Assembly: GCA_037349105.1 (NCBI GenBank)
Contig: JAYJMM010000124.1
Span: forward strand, 2,092,001 to 2,156,000
Reading direction: 5' to 3'
DNA length: 64,000 nucleotides
Source of the DNA: Limnomonas spitsbergensis
Taxonomy: Eukaryota; Chlorophyta; Chlorophyceae; Chlamydomonadales
Position 1 is the stretch's first letter; the number at the start of each line of letters is the position of its first letter. Made by a program: the position numbers and the translations under genes. The notes under the pieces were generated by a model that was given only the letters and a program-made list of their open reading frames with translations, made no database searches and had not been told where the DNA came from. Shown here piece by piece: positions 10,375 through 21,289 of the stretch.

Positions 10375-10552
10375 CGCACCATACCACTGCAACCTACCAC
10401 TGCACCATACCACTGCACCCTACCACTACACCATACCACTACACCATACCACTGCAACCTACCACTACACCATACCACTGCACCCTACCACTACACAATA
10501 CCACTGCACCCTACCACTACACCATATCACTGCACCCTACCACTGCACCATA
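10375..10552. repeat. 13-bp minisatellite, about 14 copies
   Basis: Units alternate between ACACCATACCACT and GCACCCTACCACT; two units in A read GCAACCTACCACT. 9991-10374 holds only degenerate sequence with repeated GTGAACGGCAGAAGCT-like phrases and no supported gene. Confidence 0.9.
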
Positions 10553-11235
10553 GGATCCTTGTGGGCATGGCGGGCCCACCAGGCCACCTGAGGAGGAATG
10601 GCTGGTAGCCGCACCGGGCTGATGGGCACCAAAGCTTGACTGGCCTACGGGCGTTGGCCCCAGCAACAGGGCTGGCTGCACCAAGTTGAAGGATGTTTTT
10701 TTCTGAAGTGTACCGCAACTGAAGTAACGTAACAATGTGTGAACTAAAATGAATACAAAAAGAAAAAACGTGAATTTGCAGGTGCGTGCACGTGCTCTGC
10801 TCAATGGATTGTAAAAATTTATATGCATGCTTGAGCCCTATACCCTATGGGTTGGTGCACAATCTGAAATATGTGTGCCTTCCTGCAGGCATGCGCATGT
10901 GTTGCCCATGGTTGACGGCCAAACAGGGCGCCTCTTCTGCTGCACCTGTTACTGCTGAGTCTGCGCCCGGGGGCGGTGCTGGCCTGGCGGTGCTAGCTCC
11001 TGGAACGCAGCTGCCTGTGTTATTTTTAGTGGTTACCGGACCCCCATTGATGGGCCCTGCTGCGGCTTCCCCTGGGCCGAGTGACGCCAACCCTGGATCG
11101 GCCTCCGGCCGGAGGCCCGAGCAGCAGGGCTGGCCGAGCCAGGAACTGGTGGCCGTAGGCCACAGTGTAGCTGACATGCAGCTAAAAGTGATGCGGTAAC
11201 CACTGCAAAAACACTGGCAGCTGCAGGACATCACG
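10553..11235. other. Spacer with a dispersed GGGCTGGCTGCACCA element
   Basis: 10615-10690 and 11090-11170 carry a dispersed element with GGCCTACGGGCGTTGGCCCC and CAGCAACAGGGCTGGCTG, also found at 5095, 25330, 29420, 58640 and 62390. Frames of 137 and 151 codons overlap on opposite strands without recognisable domains. Confidence 0.45.
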
Positions 11236-11276
11236 TTGGTCAATGACGTTACCCCTCGGGCCATGCTGAAAAACAG
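11236..11276 (-). mobile_element. Inverted LINE tail fragment
   Basis: The minus strand reads TTTTTCAGCATGGCCCGAGG then GGTAACGTCATTGACC, the tail motif of 1980-2035 in the opposite orientation. The unit B copy is at 45606-45646. Confidence 0.5.
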
Positions 11277-11619
11277 GACATCACGTTTGTGATGATTCAC
11301 TAGTGGTCTCTCGCGGCAGACATGCGCTGCTGTTGATGCAAGGTGCGGATTTCTGAAGGATTTCCGTACCTTTTAAATTTGTAACCTAAATCGACATCAA
11401 GGAAAGTGGTAGGGAGAGGCCAATAGCGTGCTGCTTTTAAATCCAGGTGCGGATGGTATGAGGTGGCAGGCCCGCTGAGAGGGGCTGGTGGCGGGAGGAG
11501 GGGAGCTAAGGGAGGGACGGGGCAGGGTGCTGCTATCGACTCCATGTGCGGATGCCTCAGGGATTTCTTAACCTTGAAACCTCAGCCTGGTGATATAAAA
11601 CATGAGCTGACGGTAGGCA

Positions 11620-11850
11620 TTCTCAGTGTTTCTTTTTTATACTGGGCTAGGCCGGTGGGGTGGGGATCCATCAGTGCTTCTTTCCATTATCTGGAGGGGG
11701 TGTTTTTCTGTGTCCTTTGTGCTCCTCTCTGTCTTTCTTCCTGCCTTAAGTTATTTCCTTCTTCCTCCCAAGAATCCCAACGAGACAGTTGGGCGCCCCC
11801 CGAGGCCGAGCCTTTTTGAGCAGGGCCAAAGATGTAACATCATTGACTAG
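11620..11850 (+). mobile_element. LINE 3' tail fragment
   Basis: A pyrimidine-rich 3'-UTR-like stretch runs into AGTTGGGCGCCCCCCGAGGC, CGAGCCTTTTTGAGCAGGGC and GATGTAACATCATTGAC. Confidence 0.55.
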
Positions 11851-11985
11851 GCCAGGTGCCATGTCGGTGCCGCACCCCTTGATTGCAAATCTGATTCTTC
11901 CTTCCCCCAACTTCACAGTTGGCTGCCCACGCGGGGAGGTAGCTCGAGGAGGTTACGGGCCCTCTACGCTACCCGGTACTCCCCA

Positions 11986-12291
11986 TACGGAAAACGGCAA
12001 TACGCATTTTAATTGCCGTTTTCCGTAAGGGCTGCGCCCTTTACCGTCTGTTTCACAAATTGAGCCCTTAGAGCCACTTCGCCCTATGCGTCTTTAAAGA
12101 GTTGGAGGGCCAATTCTCTAAAGACGTAAAAGCGCGGCGCGCTTCCACCGTCCTGGGACCCAAATTTAATTCTTGGGGCCCCCTTACCGTCTGGGACCCA
12201 AATTGGGTGAATACTGCCCTGCCCTCACCTACTGTGAGGAGCAGGGCGGTATTCACCCCTCGCACAAAATTAGGGTCCCAGGCGGTAAGGG
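11986..12291. repeat. Cluster of three inverted repeats (hairpins)
   Basis: First, a perfect 16-bp stem TACGGAAAACGGCAAT (11986-12001) pairs with 12012-12027 across a 10-nt loop. Second, CGTCTTTAAAGAGTT (12089-12103) pairs with 12112-12126 with two mismatches. Third, 12181-12228 pairs with 12233-12291 as a nested long inverted repeat (outer stem about 22 bp, inner about 18 bp plus 6 bp, few mismatches, one ~10-nt bulge). They sit just 5' of the LINE coding fragment. A fold-back element or the LINE insertion junction is possible. Confidence 0.75.
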
Positions 12292-13417
12292 TGCTTTGCA
12301 CTAGGTAAGGGTAGAGAGGCGCCTTTGGCTGCTGCACTGCACCGCGTTCGTCGCATGGCAAGCAAGGTGGGCCTCAGACGCCATCTTCCAACCCGCATCA
12401 TGTTGGCAGCTGTGTACGCAGCGCCTGCGGCCAACTATGGCGACTTGGTGTTGGCCACCAGTCACCTTCGGCCGCGGCAATGTCTCTCCAGCAAAATGCA
12501 GTCCAGCTTGCTTCAGCACCTACGCCAGGCTGCGGGGCTACCTGCATCAGCCGCCAGTTGGGGAGTCTTGAGAGAGCTGCAGCTCCAGCCACTACAGCGA
12601 GACTGGTGGACCCATATCCTCCGCTTCTACAATGCAGCGGTGGCACCGGCGGCACAGCAATACAGCCCTCTCATGGCTGAAGCCATGGCAGCAGATATGC
12701 AGCTTGCAGTCAGCCAGGGCACTGGCGGCCGCACATGGTGCTTTGATCTGCTGGGTGCATTAGAGGTGCTGGATCGGGGGACAGCCGCCCCCACCTTGCG
12801 CGAGGCAGCAGCTGCCCTACAGAGCCTACCTGTCACAGAGGTGTTGGCACTCGTTGACGCAGCCTACGAACAAGCACGGCTGGACGCAAGCGGCGGTGGG
12901 GACCCCGGGGCCCCTACTACCCAGCACAGATATGCGGCGACCTACCGCGCCTGGTTCCAGGCCACGGCGGGTGCCATGCTGGCGCAAGCCAAGCGCCGCA
13001 CGAGCCAAAGGGAGTGTGCTTGTGTGCGCATACATTTGCGACTGCGGCTCGGCGCGATCAGCACCGCTGATACCAGAGGACGGCGCAACGGTCTGCAGCG
13101 AGAGGAACGCTGCTGCCAGCGGTGTTAGGCACGGGGGGATAGCGAGCAGGTGGAGGATGCGCTACATGTGTGCTTCCAGTGCCCTAGTGTCAGGGAGCAG
13201 TTACGGGAGCGGGGTTGGGCAGGTCCTCCGGGCGCTGCCAATAACTTCCACCAGCTGTACCAGGCTGAGCAGGGGTGGGATGCACTTGCTTTTGTGGACT
13301 GTGCTGTGGGCATTGTTGAGGGTTTGTCTCCAGGGATTCTGAGGCGCCGGTGTTGTTTGCCTTTCTGGCCTTCCCTTTTGACCCTTTCTTTTCGTTGTTG
13401 TTTGCCCCCTTTTTAGT
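12286..13417 (+). pseudogene. LINE-like reverse transcriptase C-terminal fragment, with a stop codon (unit A)
   Basis: The same frame as the open unit B copy, but TGG (Trp) is TAG at 13126-13128, inside the CCQRCW zinc-knuckle motif, so the reading frame ends after CCQRC. The frame continues beyond it with EQVEDALHVCFQCPSVRE and QGWDALAFVDCAVGIVEG. The 5' end is missing: a stop at 12283-12285 closes the frame and there is no polymerase core (no FADD box), as expected for a 5'-truncated retrotransposon copy. Confidence 0.7.
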
Positions 13418-13439
13418 TTCTTCTCTTCTCCCTTCTGAT

Positions 13440-13700
13440 CAGTGGGGCTCCCTTGCGGCCAAGCAGGGGTGGGATACGAATCATACGATACGTGGACTTT
13501 TCTTTTCCCAGAGGCTTTGTTGAGGGCTAGTCTCTAGTGGAACTTAGGTGTTGGACTTGGTCTTCTCTGCCTTCCCGGCCTCTCCTTTTGTTCCTCCTCC
13601 CCCTTTTTCTTTTAGTGTCTTCTTTTCTCCCCTCTGAACAGTTGAGCGCCCACGCGGCCGAGCTCTGAGCGGGTCCAGAGGTGTAACGTTTTTGACTAAA
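13440..13700 (+). mobile_element. LINE 3' UTR and tail, unit A
   Basis: Contains CTAGTCTCTAGTGGAACT, a run rich in CTTCCCGGCCTCTCC, then CTCTGAACAGTTGAGCGCCC, ACGCGGCCGAGCTCTGAGCG and GTCCAGAGGTGTAACG. This order is repeated at 27000-27172 and, inverted, at 59850-60065. Confidence 0.6.
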
Positions 13701-14718
13701 AAACAGCCCTACGGCCGGTGGGCTCATGCTGCACCAGGCCATCCTTGGCCACAAGCTGTGTTCAAACCCTCATACCTTAAATCACAAAAAACGGCAAAGC
13801 TAGTTTACATCAGAGTGGACACGTCAGAATATCGAGCCTAGCTAGTACTGGAATCCGTGTGCCAATGTGCCGAGAGAGCTTCACGTTTTAAAATGGTCAG
13901 AATGCCGAAGGGATGTAAGACACACTCGGATCCTCAGTCAAAGAGAGCGTAACATTGGTCTGCATGCAGCCATACGTAAGCACCGTAACCAACGGGCTTT
14001 CGAAAATGAACAATTTAAGAAGCAGGACTAGGCCAAGAAAGACAGGGGTTCAAAATGAGGCACACAGCAAACAACAAACAGACTCTTGCTCCAATTTAAC
14101 AACAAGAACACGGGCCGTCATCACTCAGCCTTATTCAAATTAATCAGAATAGCATGCGTTCGGGAACTGGTGGGCGTCCACTCGCAGAAAGTAAACAGCA
14201 CCGGGCCCAAGGCAGCAAAGTAGGGATGCCGCCGCCAACACTCAGCCGGCTCCAAATCCGGGGGCCAAATATATTCACACTTCACAACCACCTAAGTAAA
14301 CACGGGCTGCAAACAAAATGGCAGCCCTTCCAATTTTATCTTTCATACCCTTACCTGATGTCATCATCATCATCCGGCAACATTGACATCCCCAATTACT
14401 GCAAGGGCCTAAGACATTATAGCCAATCAGCCTACCATGAACATGCATATCGCAGATGTGTCACCACCACCAAACCCATCTAGTATTTGGGGTCCTTCAA
14501 TATAGCCAGGCTAACCACAACCACCAGTGAAACCCACTGATCAGTCCAGATCCGCTCCTGCCCTCGACCCCAGCCCCACTATCTGGCCTTGATGCAGGAT
14601 CGCCCCCTAACACCAACGGCAACGAAGGGCGGCTGAGAGGAGGGGGACAAACCCATCACACTAGGAGTGCATGAGATTTTTCGCCTACGTACATCCCACA
14701 TCAGACGACAAAAAATAT
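13701..14718. other. Spacer downstream of the LRR gene, unit A
   Basis: About 1 kb without a convincing gene. One GGCCATCCTTGGCCACAAGC phrase near 13737 resembles the dispersed GGCC element. Frames of 62 and 109 codons have no recognisable features. The part next to 14719 is the probable 3' UTR of the LRR gene. Confidence 0.5.
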
Positions 14719-16286
14719 TCAGTAAATTTTCAGTCCAGTGCAAGCAGCTAGAGGGGCCAACATGTCCTTGATTCCCAATCTTGGGGAGAGGGAGAGGGTA
14801 AGGGCGAAGCTTGGGCTGAAGCAGAGCTCTTGCAGACCGGCACACGCAGCCAGATGGACCAGGTCCTGGACTCTGTGACAACCGATTAACCTGAGCGTTT
14901 TTAGTCCAGTGCATGCGGCCAAAGGGGCCAAGTCCTGGACTTGAGCACAGTAGCTGAAGCTGAGAGTTTGCAGAGAAGTACACGAGGATAGAGGGGTAAG
15001 GTGACTTAGGTCATGCACTCCATCACAATTTTCGAAGCTGAGAAGTTGCAGACCAGTGCATGCAGCCAGAGGTGACAGATCAGCAACTTTGTCACAACCT
15101 ATAAAGCTGAGTGTCTGCAGTCCAGTGAAAGAAGCCAATGGGGTCAGGTCCTCGACATGAGACCCATATAAGCTGAGTGTCTGAAGTCCAGTGAAAGGGG
15201 TCAGGTTCCCGAGCTGATACCCACCAATGCTGAGTGTATGCAGTCCAGTGCAATAAGCCAATGGGGTCAGGTCCTCGACCTGACTCCGAGAACAGCTGAC
15301 ATTCTGCAGTCCAGTACAAGAAGCCAATGGGGTCAGGTCCTCAACATGGCTCCCATTAATGCTGAGTGTATGCAGTCCAGTGCAATAAGCCAATGGGGTC
15401 AGGTCCTCAACATGGCTCCCATTAATGCTGAGATTCTGCAGTCCAGTACAAGAAGCCAATGGGGTCAGGTCCTCAACATGGCTCCCATTAATGCTGAGTG
15501 TATGCAGTCCAGTGCAATAAGCCAATGGGGTCAGGGCCAAAGGTATCAGGTTCTCCACCTCACACCTATCAAAGCTGAGCGTCTGCAGTCCAGTGCATGT
15601 GGCAAGAGGTGTCAGGTCGTGCACTCCATCACAATCACAGAAGCTGAGAGATTGAAGTCGAGTGCATGTGGCCAGAGGGGTCAGGTCCTTCAACCGGCAC
15701 CTATCAAAGCTGAGCGTCTGCAGTCCAGTGCATGTGGCTAGAGGTGTCAGATCATGCACTCCATCACAATCACAGAAGCTGAGAGATTGAAGTCGAGTGC
15801 ATGTGGCCAGAGGGGTCAGGTTCTCCACCTCACACATATCAAAGCTGATTGTCTGCAGTCCAGTGCATGTGGCCAGAGGTGTCAGATCATGCACTCCATC
15901 ACAAGCATGGAAGCTGAGAGATTGAAGTCGAGTGTATGTTGCTAGAGGTTGGAGATCCTTGAATCCACAGTTGTTGAACTGAAGGGTGCGCAGTCTGGTG
16001 CCCAGACTACCCAGGGCCTGAGGAGTCAGCTTCATAAAGCGCGCACTGTTGAAGGTGATCGAGATCATACTTGGAAATTTGCAGAAGAAATCGGTTTGGA
16101 AGCGAGCCTCTGGATACACTGCTGAAGCATAGCCGGAGATATTTCTTCCCCAGGTGAGAGCCTTCGCTACCGAGTTCACCGCATTGCGGAAGGCGCGGCA
16201 GGCTGCCCAGACTGGTGTCTTGCCGTCATCCCCGTCAACATAGGAGACGATGGTGTCTAACACACCAGGTGGAAGGTCCAGGATGC
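14719..16286 (-). CDS. F-box-like leucine-rich-repeat protein, main exon (unit A)
   Basis: About 521 codons. The N-terminal ~45 residues (ILDLPPGVLDTIVSYV...WAACRAFRNAV) look like an F-box: Leu-Pro, a helix, then a Trp/Cys-Arg-x-Phe segment. About 18 leucine-rich repeats of 22-23 residues follow, consensus LTPLAxCTGLQTLSFxxC with an acidic end (VED, VHD), resembling SDS22/internalin-type spacing. By family, such proteins recruit substrates to SCF ubiquitin ligases, but neither the F-box nor a target is proven here. The frame extends upstream only through a non-ATG start. A pyrimidine run ending CCCTCGCTCTCAG (to 16287) is a good acceptor, so the true start lies in an exon to the right that I could not identify. 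No transmembrane segment or signal peptide is evident. Confidence 0.75.
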
Positions 16287-16520
16287 CTGAGAGCGAGGGC
16301 GGTGAAATAAACAAATCAAACTTGCATTTGTATTCCCTTCCAGGGACTTCAGGACTTCATACACAAATTCTGGATTTGAGGGACCAGATTCCTGACACCA
16401 GGTCGCATTTTATGGCATGAGCATCCTAGCATCATGATACTTGCGAATATTCTACCCAAACTCAAACTGTGATTTCCAGTGGTGAAGGCACAGGTATGTG
16501 GATTACGGTACACACGTTAC

Positions 16521-16586
16521 ACTAATTTTCATGTTCTATCACCCACCTGTCAGACTAATTTTCATGTTCTATCACCCACCTGTCAG
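16521..16586. repeat. 33-bp tandem duplication, unit A only
   Basis: Two perfect copies starting ACTAATTTTCATGTTCTATC. Unit B has a single copy at 51205-51237, so this is a recent copy-number change. Confidence 0.95.
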
Positions 16587-16859
16587 ATGATCGGTCACGT
16601 CTAAACCTGTAGCTCCGGGTTCAACCACCTCGGCGAACCTTGCCGGCTCTTGGCCTACACATGCATGCAAAACAGCAAGTCGGCAATTATGACGAGGGGC
16701 AGGATCTAAGGTGCCGCTCCCTATGCTGAAACAAAATTAAAAGATGATCGAAGCATACAAGAATCTACGGGGACCAAGAGACCAGGCAGTGCACTTAGGC
16801 AGCCAGATGCCCAGGCAGCCAGATGAGCACCCCAATGGCCCAATCTAGTACTTCCAGGC

Positions 16860-16990
16860 CACAGAGAACTTCTCTGAAAGAAGTTCTTTGAAAGAACTCT
16901 TCTTTGAACTCTTGGACTCTTCTTTAAAGCACTCTTTGAAATAACCCTTCTTTGAGAGACCTTCTTTGAAAGAAGCTGAAGATAAATGTA
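16860..16990. repeat. CTTTGAAAGAA irregular repeat, unit A
   Basis: About ten irregular 10-13-bp units such as TTCTTTGAAAGAA, several nearly palindromic. It lies about 600 bp upstream of the LRR exon on its 5' side. The spacing does not fit heat-shock elements. Confidence 0.7.
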
Positions 16991-17023
16991 CCCCAAAGCC
17001 CCCCATTGAGTGAAGATTGGGAT

Positions 17024-17948
17024 GAGAATTCAGGAGGTATGGAATATAGAGTAATAATAGAGGAGGGATGAGGGCGGGAAGGTAGGGACGGAGGGGATGA
17101 GCCAAGGCCATCCATAAGGTGATCCCAGCCATGGGACTCAGGACTGTTGCTGGGATCAAGATCCTGTGTAGTGGGACTGCTCAGGTTCCCCAGGACCACC
17201 CAGGATCAGCCTGAGATTCAGGTTGTTATGCGGAGTGCTGGGGAAGCAAGGTGATAACTAGGGTGGCGGAGGAGTACTAAATCCGTCCTTAACAGCAGCA
17301 CCGACCTGCTGGTAAGAGATCCACGCGAGCAGTAGTTGATCTCTCCATTATCCTTTGCTAGTGACTCTTGAAAATGCCGATGAAGTTCAGACGATGTATG
17401 CGGAGATTTAAGGCGTTCGGGGTCCTGAATTTCCACCCTGGATTCTTCTGCAGAGGCGGATTCCGTAAACGAGAATAGCGCAAGCGATGAGTAAAATGCG
17501 TATAGAGCGAGGCAAGCAAGGCAGGCGTTAGGATTTCTGATTGGATGGTTGACAGGATGGGATTCGTGGTATTCGGAGTGTCGACGTGGCAGGAAGAATT
17601 AACTCTTGGTCCACCCGCTCTTGGTCCCGCCCAGCATGTTTGGACGTACGGAGATGGGCCGGGGAACATTCTGCATCGGGCGTTACTAAGGTCTCGGGTG
17701 GAATTTCTCGGAAACAAGGATCGAGGCAATACACAATACCGAGGCAGTTATGCTGGCGGTGTGGTTTTTTTCCATCCCTATCTGCCTGCATCACCTCGAT
17801 CATTTGCTGAGCCCCTCTTCACTGTGCGATTTCATGCAGACAACAAGCCTGACCTTCAGCAAATCTCGGATTTGTCAGGGATCAAGGGTGCACCATGCCG
17901 GCATGCCCATGCTCAAGCAGCTCCTCCGTCCGTCTGTACTGATCATGG
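17024..17948. other. 925-bp segment present only in unit A
   Basis: Unit B passes from GATTGGGAT directly to TGGTCCCTTCACTGTG at 51675, whereas unit A has about 925 bp between the matching points (17023 and 17949). No inverted ends or target duplication were seen, so a deletion in B is at least as likely as an insertion in A. The segment lies 0.7-1.7 kb upstream of the LRR exon and could hold its 5' exon or promoter. Open frames on both strands are unrecognisable. Confidence 0.7.
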
Positions 17949-18098
17949 TTGTCCCTTCACTGTGCTCCATCATGGCAGCCTTTTGAGGTTAATACCACCC
18001 TGCAGCCCAAGCCATGGCCGAGAAGAAGCTGTACGCAAGCATTGGGGCTGGGGTAGCATGCAGCCCATCCATGCAGCCCAGGCATGTTGCCCAGGGTA

Positions 18099-18200
18099 AC
18101 CTGGTACGGTTAAACGGTACGGTTAAACGGTGCGGTATGGGAACGGATACAGTACGGCCATAATGGCCAGACAGGTAAGAAAATGGCCGACACTGTGTTT
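18099..18200. repeat. ACGGTTAAACGGT short repeats, unit A
   Basis: GGTACGGTTAAAC occurs twice in tandem, followed by GGTGCGGTATGGG and GATACAGTACGGCC. Confidence 0.6.
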
Positions 18201-18209
18201 TAACCATCG

Positions 18210-19150
18210 CATTAACCAGCATCATGGGGTGAAGACCACATTGCCTCCAAGGCGATCAACCAAGGAGGACAGGTGACCATGCTCACGAATTAACCAGGTG
18301 AGCGGCCCAACTGGCCTCTTAGTTGGGTTTAAGTGTGAGCGCATTAGGTTTCAGAGCTGGATTTTCGTGAGGGTTCATGTGGTGTCTTTTATTTTGCTTG
18401 TTTCTTTTGCTTGAATTTTAGGAAGTAAGAGCCTGGCCACCCAACCCTAGAAAGCCCGAGACGTAAAAGCAAACAAACAGTGGCCCTCATCGACAGCTGA
18501 GAAAAGGCGAGCAGGAACAGGAAAGGCACATGACCAGCAAGCACTCACACAGCCACAATAAATCATGCGTACAATTTTACATCAAGATCTGGAAAAAGGA
18601 GCTGGTACCACACTTTGGCACCCCTCTAGCTAGAGCATGCTACCACCATCCCCTCTCCACAAAGCAAATGTCTCCACCAAACCGAAAACGGCGTCCAGCC
18701 TTAAAAAGGAGACAAGAGCTGACAGGAATCCAGAAAATTAGCTGCCTGGACACCAAGAGGGAAAAGGGCAAAGTGGTCCCCAAAGCATGGCCGCCCACCC
18801 GCAAAGACACAACTAGCACACTAGCAGCCAGAAGGCCCTAACTACCCAGAGACCCTCACGACATAAAGCAAACACCGCAAACAGGGCATGCACAACCTAA
18901 CCCAGGGACGAAATCGCCAAGGGGGCGAGATGGGGCGCAGCGACCCAAAGGTTCAAGTTGATTGCAAAGTATGCAGGGATGCCTCTCCGGGACCAGCTAG
19001 CACCAAAAGGCAGGGATTGAACGACATCTCAGTCAGCAGGGAGCATGAGGGCTCGAGACACTGAAACTAGGCGACCCCCCTCGTCCTGAGTATCGGGCGT
19101 CCTCAGGGCCTGTGAGACAAATAAGACAAGACAGAAGATACCCTCCCCCG
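18210..19150. other. Gene-free stretch, unit A
   Basis: A possible plus-strand intron (CCAG/GTGAGC near 18297 to a pyrimidine run ending TTGAATTTTAG at 18420) stands out, but no coding exons flank it. 18440-19150 is purine-rich with no recognisable gene. Confidence 0.4.
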
Positions 19151-19156
19151 AGTGCA

Positions 19157-19385
19157 GGTTAGGTCAAGAGACAGAAAAGCATGAAGGCCCTCGCCTCAGG
19201 AGTATCAGGGCCCCTAACAATCAAGATATGGTGGGAGAACAAGGCCCACGGCCAAGTTTGAGTGCAGGGTGGCTCGAGAGACAGGAGAACATGTAGGCCC
19301 TCTCCTCATTCCTCAGGAGTATCAGGGCCCCTAAAATCTTGATGTCATGGGAGAACAAGGCCCATGGGAAAGTGAAGGTGTAGGA
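19157..19385. repeat. ~117-bp tandem repeat, two copies, unit A
   Basis: GAGTATCAGGGCCCCTAA and GGGAGAACAAGGCCCA recur about 117 bp apart, with AGACAG(A/G)A(G/A)AACATG(A/T)AGG preceding. Confidence 0.75.
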
Positions 19386-19689
19386 CTGGTAGGGGAGAGG
19401 CAGGGGAGGCACCTGGCTGGGGTGATGGGGCCGTCGCCCCCCCCAATGAAGCCTCCGTCAGCCACAACGCTTCAAACCACCCTTCCACATTTTGCTCTTC
19501 ACATCACGGTGCTGTTGTCCAGCGCGTACCCGCCATTCTGCCTGTCTTCAGCCCCACCGCTGTCCACGACGCTTCATTCCTGTACCACTTGTTCATACCT
19601 CTTCACACCTCTTCATACCACATCTTCCACATCTTAACATCTCCCTGTACCAAGGCTTTATTTCCTGGTGCCTACCCGTGAGTGCGGCC

Positions 19690-19875
19690 CCTCTGTCCCG
19701 CCCTGTCGAACCCAGGAAGAGCTCCATATGCAGCAGCAGCGCGGAGGCCTTCAACATGTGCTCCGATGAGGACGATGACTAGGCCAAGGTGAGCGAGGTG
19801 GGGCGGGTTTGAAATCCAGGGTGTGAAATCGAGGGTGTGAAATCCAGGGTGTGAAATCCAGGGTGTGAAAGGCAA
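19690..19875 (+). repeat. CSD-like relic block followed by a 14-bp array, unit A
   Basis: One frame reads RPVEPRKSSICSSSAEAFNM then CSDEDDD and a stop (19698-19782). Right after comes GGCCAAG/GTGAGC, a donor-like junction at 19789, and within 20 bases a four-copy array of GGGTGTGAAATCCA (19810-19868). Confidence 0.6.
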
Positions 19876-20040
19876 TATCTGGGCCATTGTCATGACCGGG
19901 CATCATGTCGATCAGTCCTCGACAATCCTGCGCTTGCATGGCAGCTTCTGACATATCTTCTGGTACGGATCGGCCGCCGGACAGCTGCCTGTATGTGCTT
20001 CTACGCTGTAGCCATACAGGTGAGGGCATTAGGGTGCAGG

Positions 20041-21250
20041 CAGGTGCTTAGCCACTTTCCCCCGGCAGCCACTCTTCCCCGGCAATACCGCCAGCCACTT
20101 CCCCCTGCAGCTTCCCCCTGCAACTTTCTCCCGGCCATAACCGCCCTCATTTATCCCGGAGACTATCGCCAGCCACTTTCCCCCGCCACTCCTGCCAGTC
20201 ATCTTCACGGGCCAATAGCGCCAGCCACTGCTCCCCCGCCCACTTTGCCCTGGTCACTGCCATCAGCCTCGTTTCCCTGCCCACTTTTCCCACACCTACT
20301 TTTCCCTCTCCACTACCGCCTATCACTTTTCTGCCACCCACTTTTCCCTGTCCACTTTTCCCTGTCCACTTTTCCCTGTCCACTTTTCCCCCACCCACTT
20401 TTCCCCGCCACTACCGCCAACCACTTTGCCTCCGGCCACTTTTCCCCAGCTACTACCGCGGCCACCTTTCCCCTTCGCTCTTCCCCCGCCACTTTTCCCC
20501 TGTCATTGCCACCAGCCACGTTTCCCATTCCACTTTCCCCTGGCCACTGCCACCAGCAACTTTTTCCTCCCCATTTATTTCATGCCAATGCCACCAGCCA
20601 CCTTTCTCTTGCCACTTTTTCCTTGGCCACAGCTACCCGCCATTTCCCCCCCTTCGCTCTTCCACGGCCACTTTTCCCGCCACCTTTTCCCTGGCCACTG
20701 CCGCCAACCACTTTTCCCCGGCCATTTCCCGGCAAATGTCGCCAGCCAGAATTTCCCCTACCACTTTCCCCACAAATTTCCCTAGCTGGCCGTCGCGGCA
20801 GGGGAAAGTGGCTGGCGGTAGTCAGCCACTTTTCCCCAGCCTAATCCACCAACCACCTTTCCCCGCAAATTTCCCCAGCCACCTCGCCAGCCATCTTCCC
20901 CCACACACACCTTCCCCCCACCCACCTTCCCACCACCACCTTCCCCCACCACCTAACCTCGGTAAATGCCGCCAGCCATTTCCCCCCTCCTCTATTTCCC
21001 CGCCACTGCCACCAGCCATTTCCCCCTGTCGCGACCGCTAGCCACTTTTCCCCCGCCACTTTTTCCGGCTACAGCCACCAGCCACTTTCCCCTGTCACTT
21101 TTTCCCTACCCACTACCGACAGCCACTTTTTCCCCATGCACTGCCGCCAGCAACTTCCCTCCGTCCAATTCCGCCCGGCCATTACCGCACGCAACCTTTC
21201 CCCAGGACGCTACCGCCCGCCTCTTTACCCCCACCCAACTTTCCTTGCCA
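20041..21250. repeat. C-rich degenerate array, unit A second copy
   Basis: Same family as 8350-9345 (CCAGCCACTTTTCCCC-type units). A run of CCCTGTCCACTTTT at 20345-20390 is a local perfect expansion. It starts about 30 bases after CATACAG/GTGAGG at 20020. Confidence 0.85.
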
Positions 21251-21289
21251 CTGCCACTGGCACACGTTTCACACTAGGCCAGGTGCCAT

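Noticed and set aside
10786..11300. Overlapping 137- and 151-codon frames on opposite strands
   Set aside because: Overlap a dispersed element and an inverted LINE tail; no domain and no splice context.
15238..15741. 167-codon plus-strand frame antisense to the LRR gene
   Set aside because: By-product of the 66-69-bp periodicity of the LRR coding sequence.
16860..16990. Heat-shock elements upstream of the LRR gene
   Set aside because: GAA and TTC triplets are plentiful but the 2-nt spacing of heat-shock elements is not kept; better described as a simple CTTTGAAAGAA repeat.
17545..18099. 184-codon plus-strand frame
   Set aside because: Mostly in the segment absent from unit B, no recognisable domain, and several competing frames on the other strand.
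18990..19060. tRNA-like T-arm on the minus strand (GTTCAATCCCTGCC)
   Set aside because: No matching acceptor, D-arm or anticodon arm could be laid out around it.
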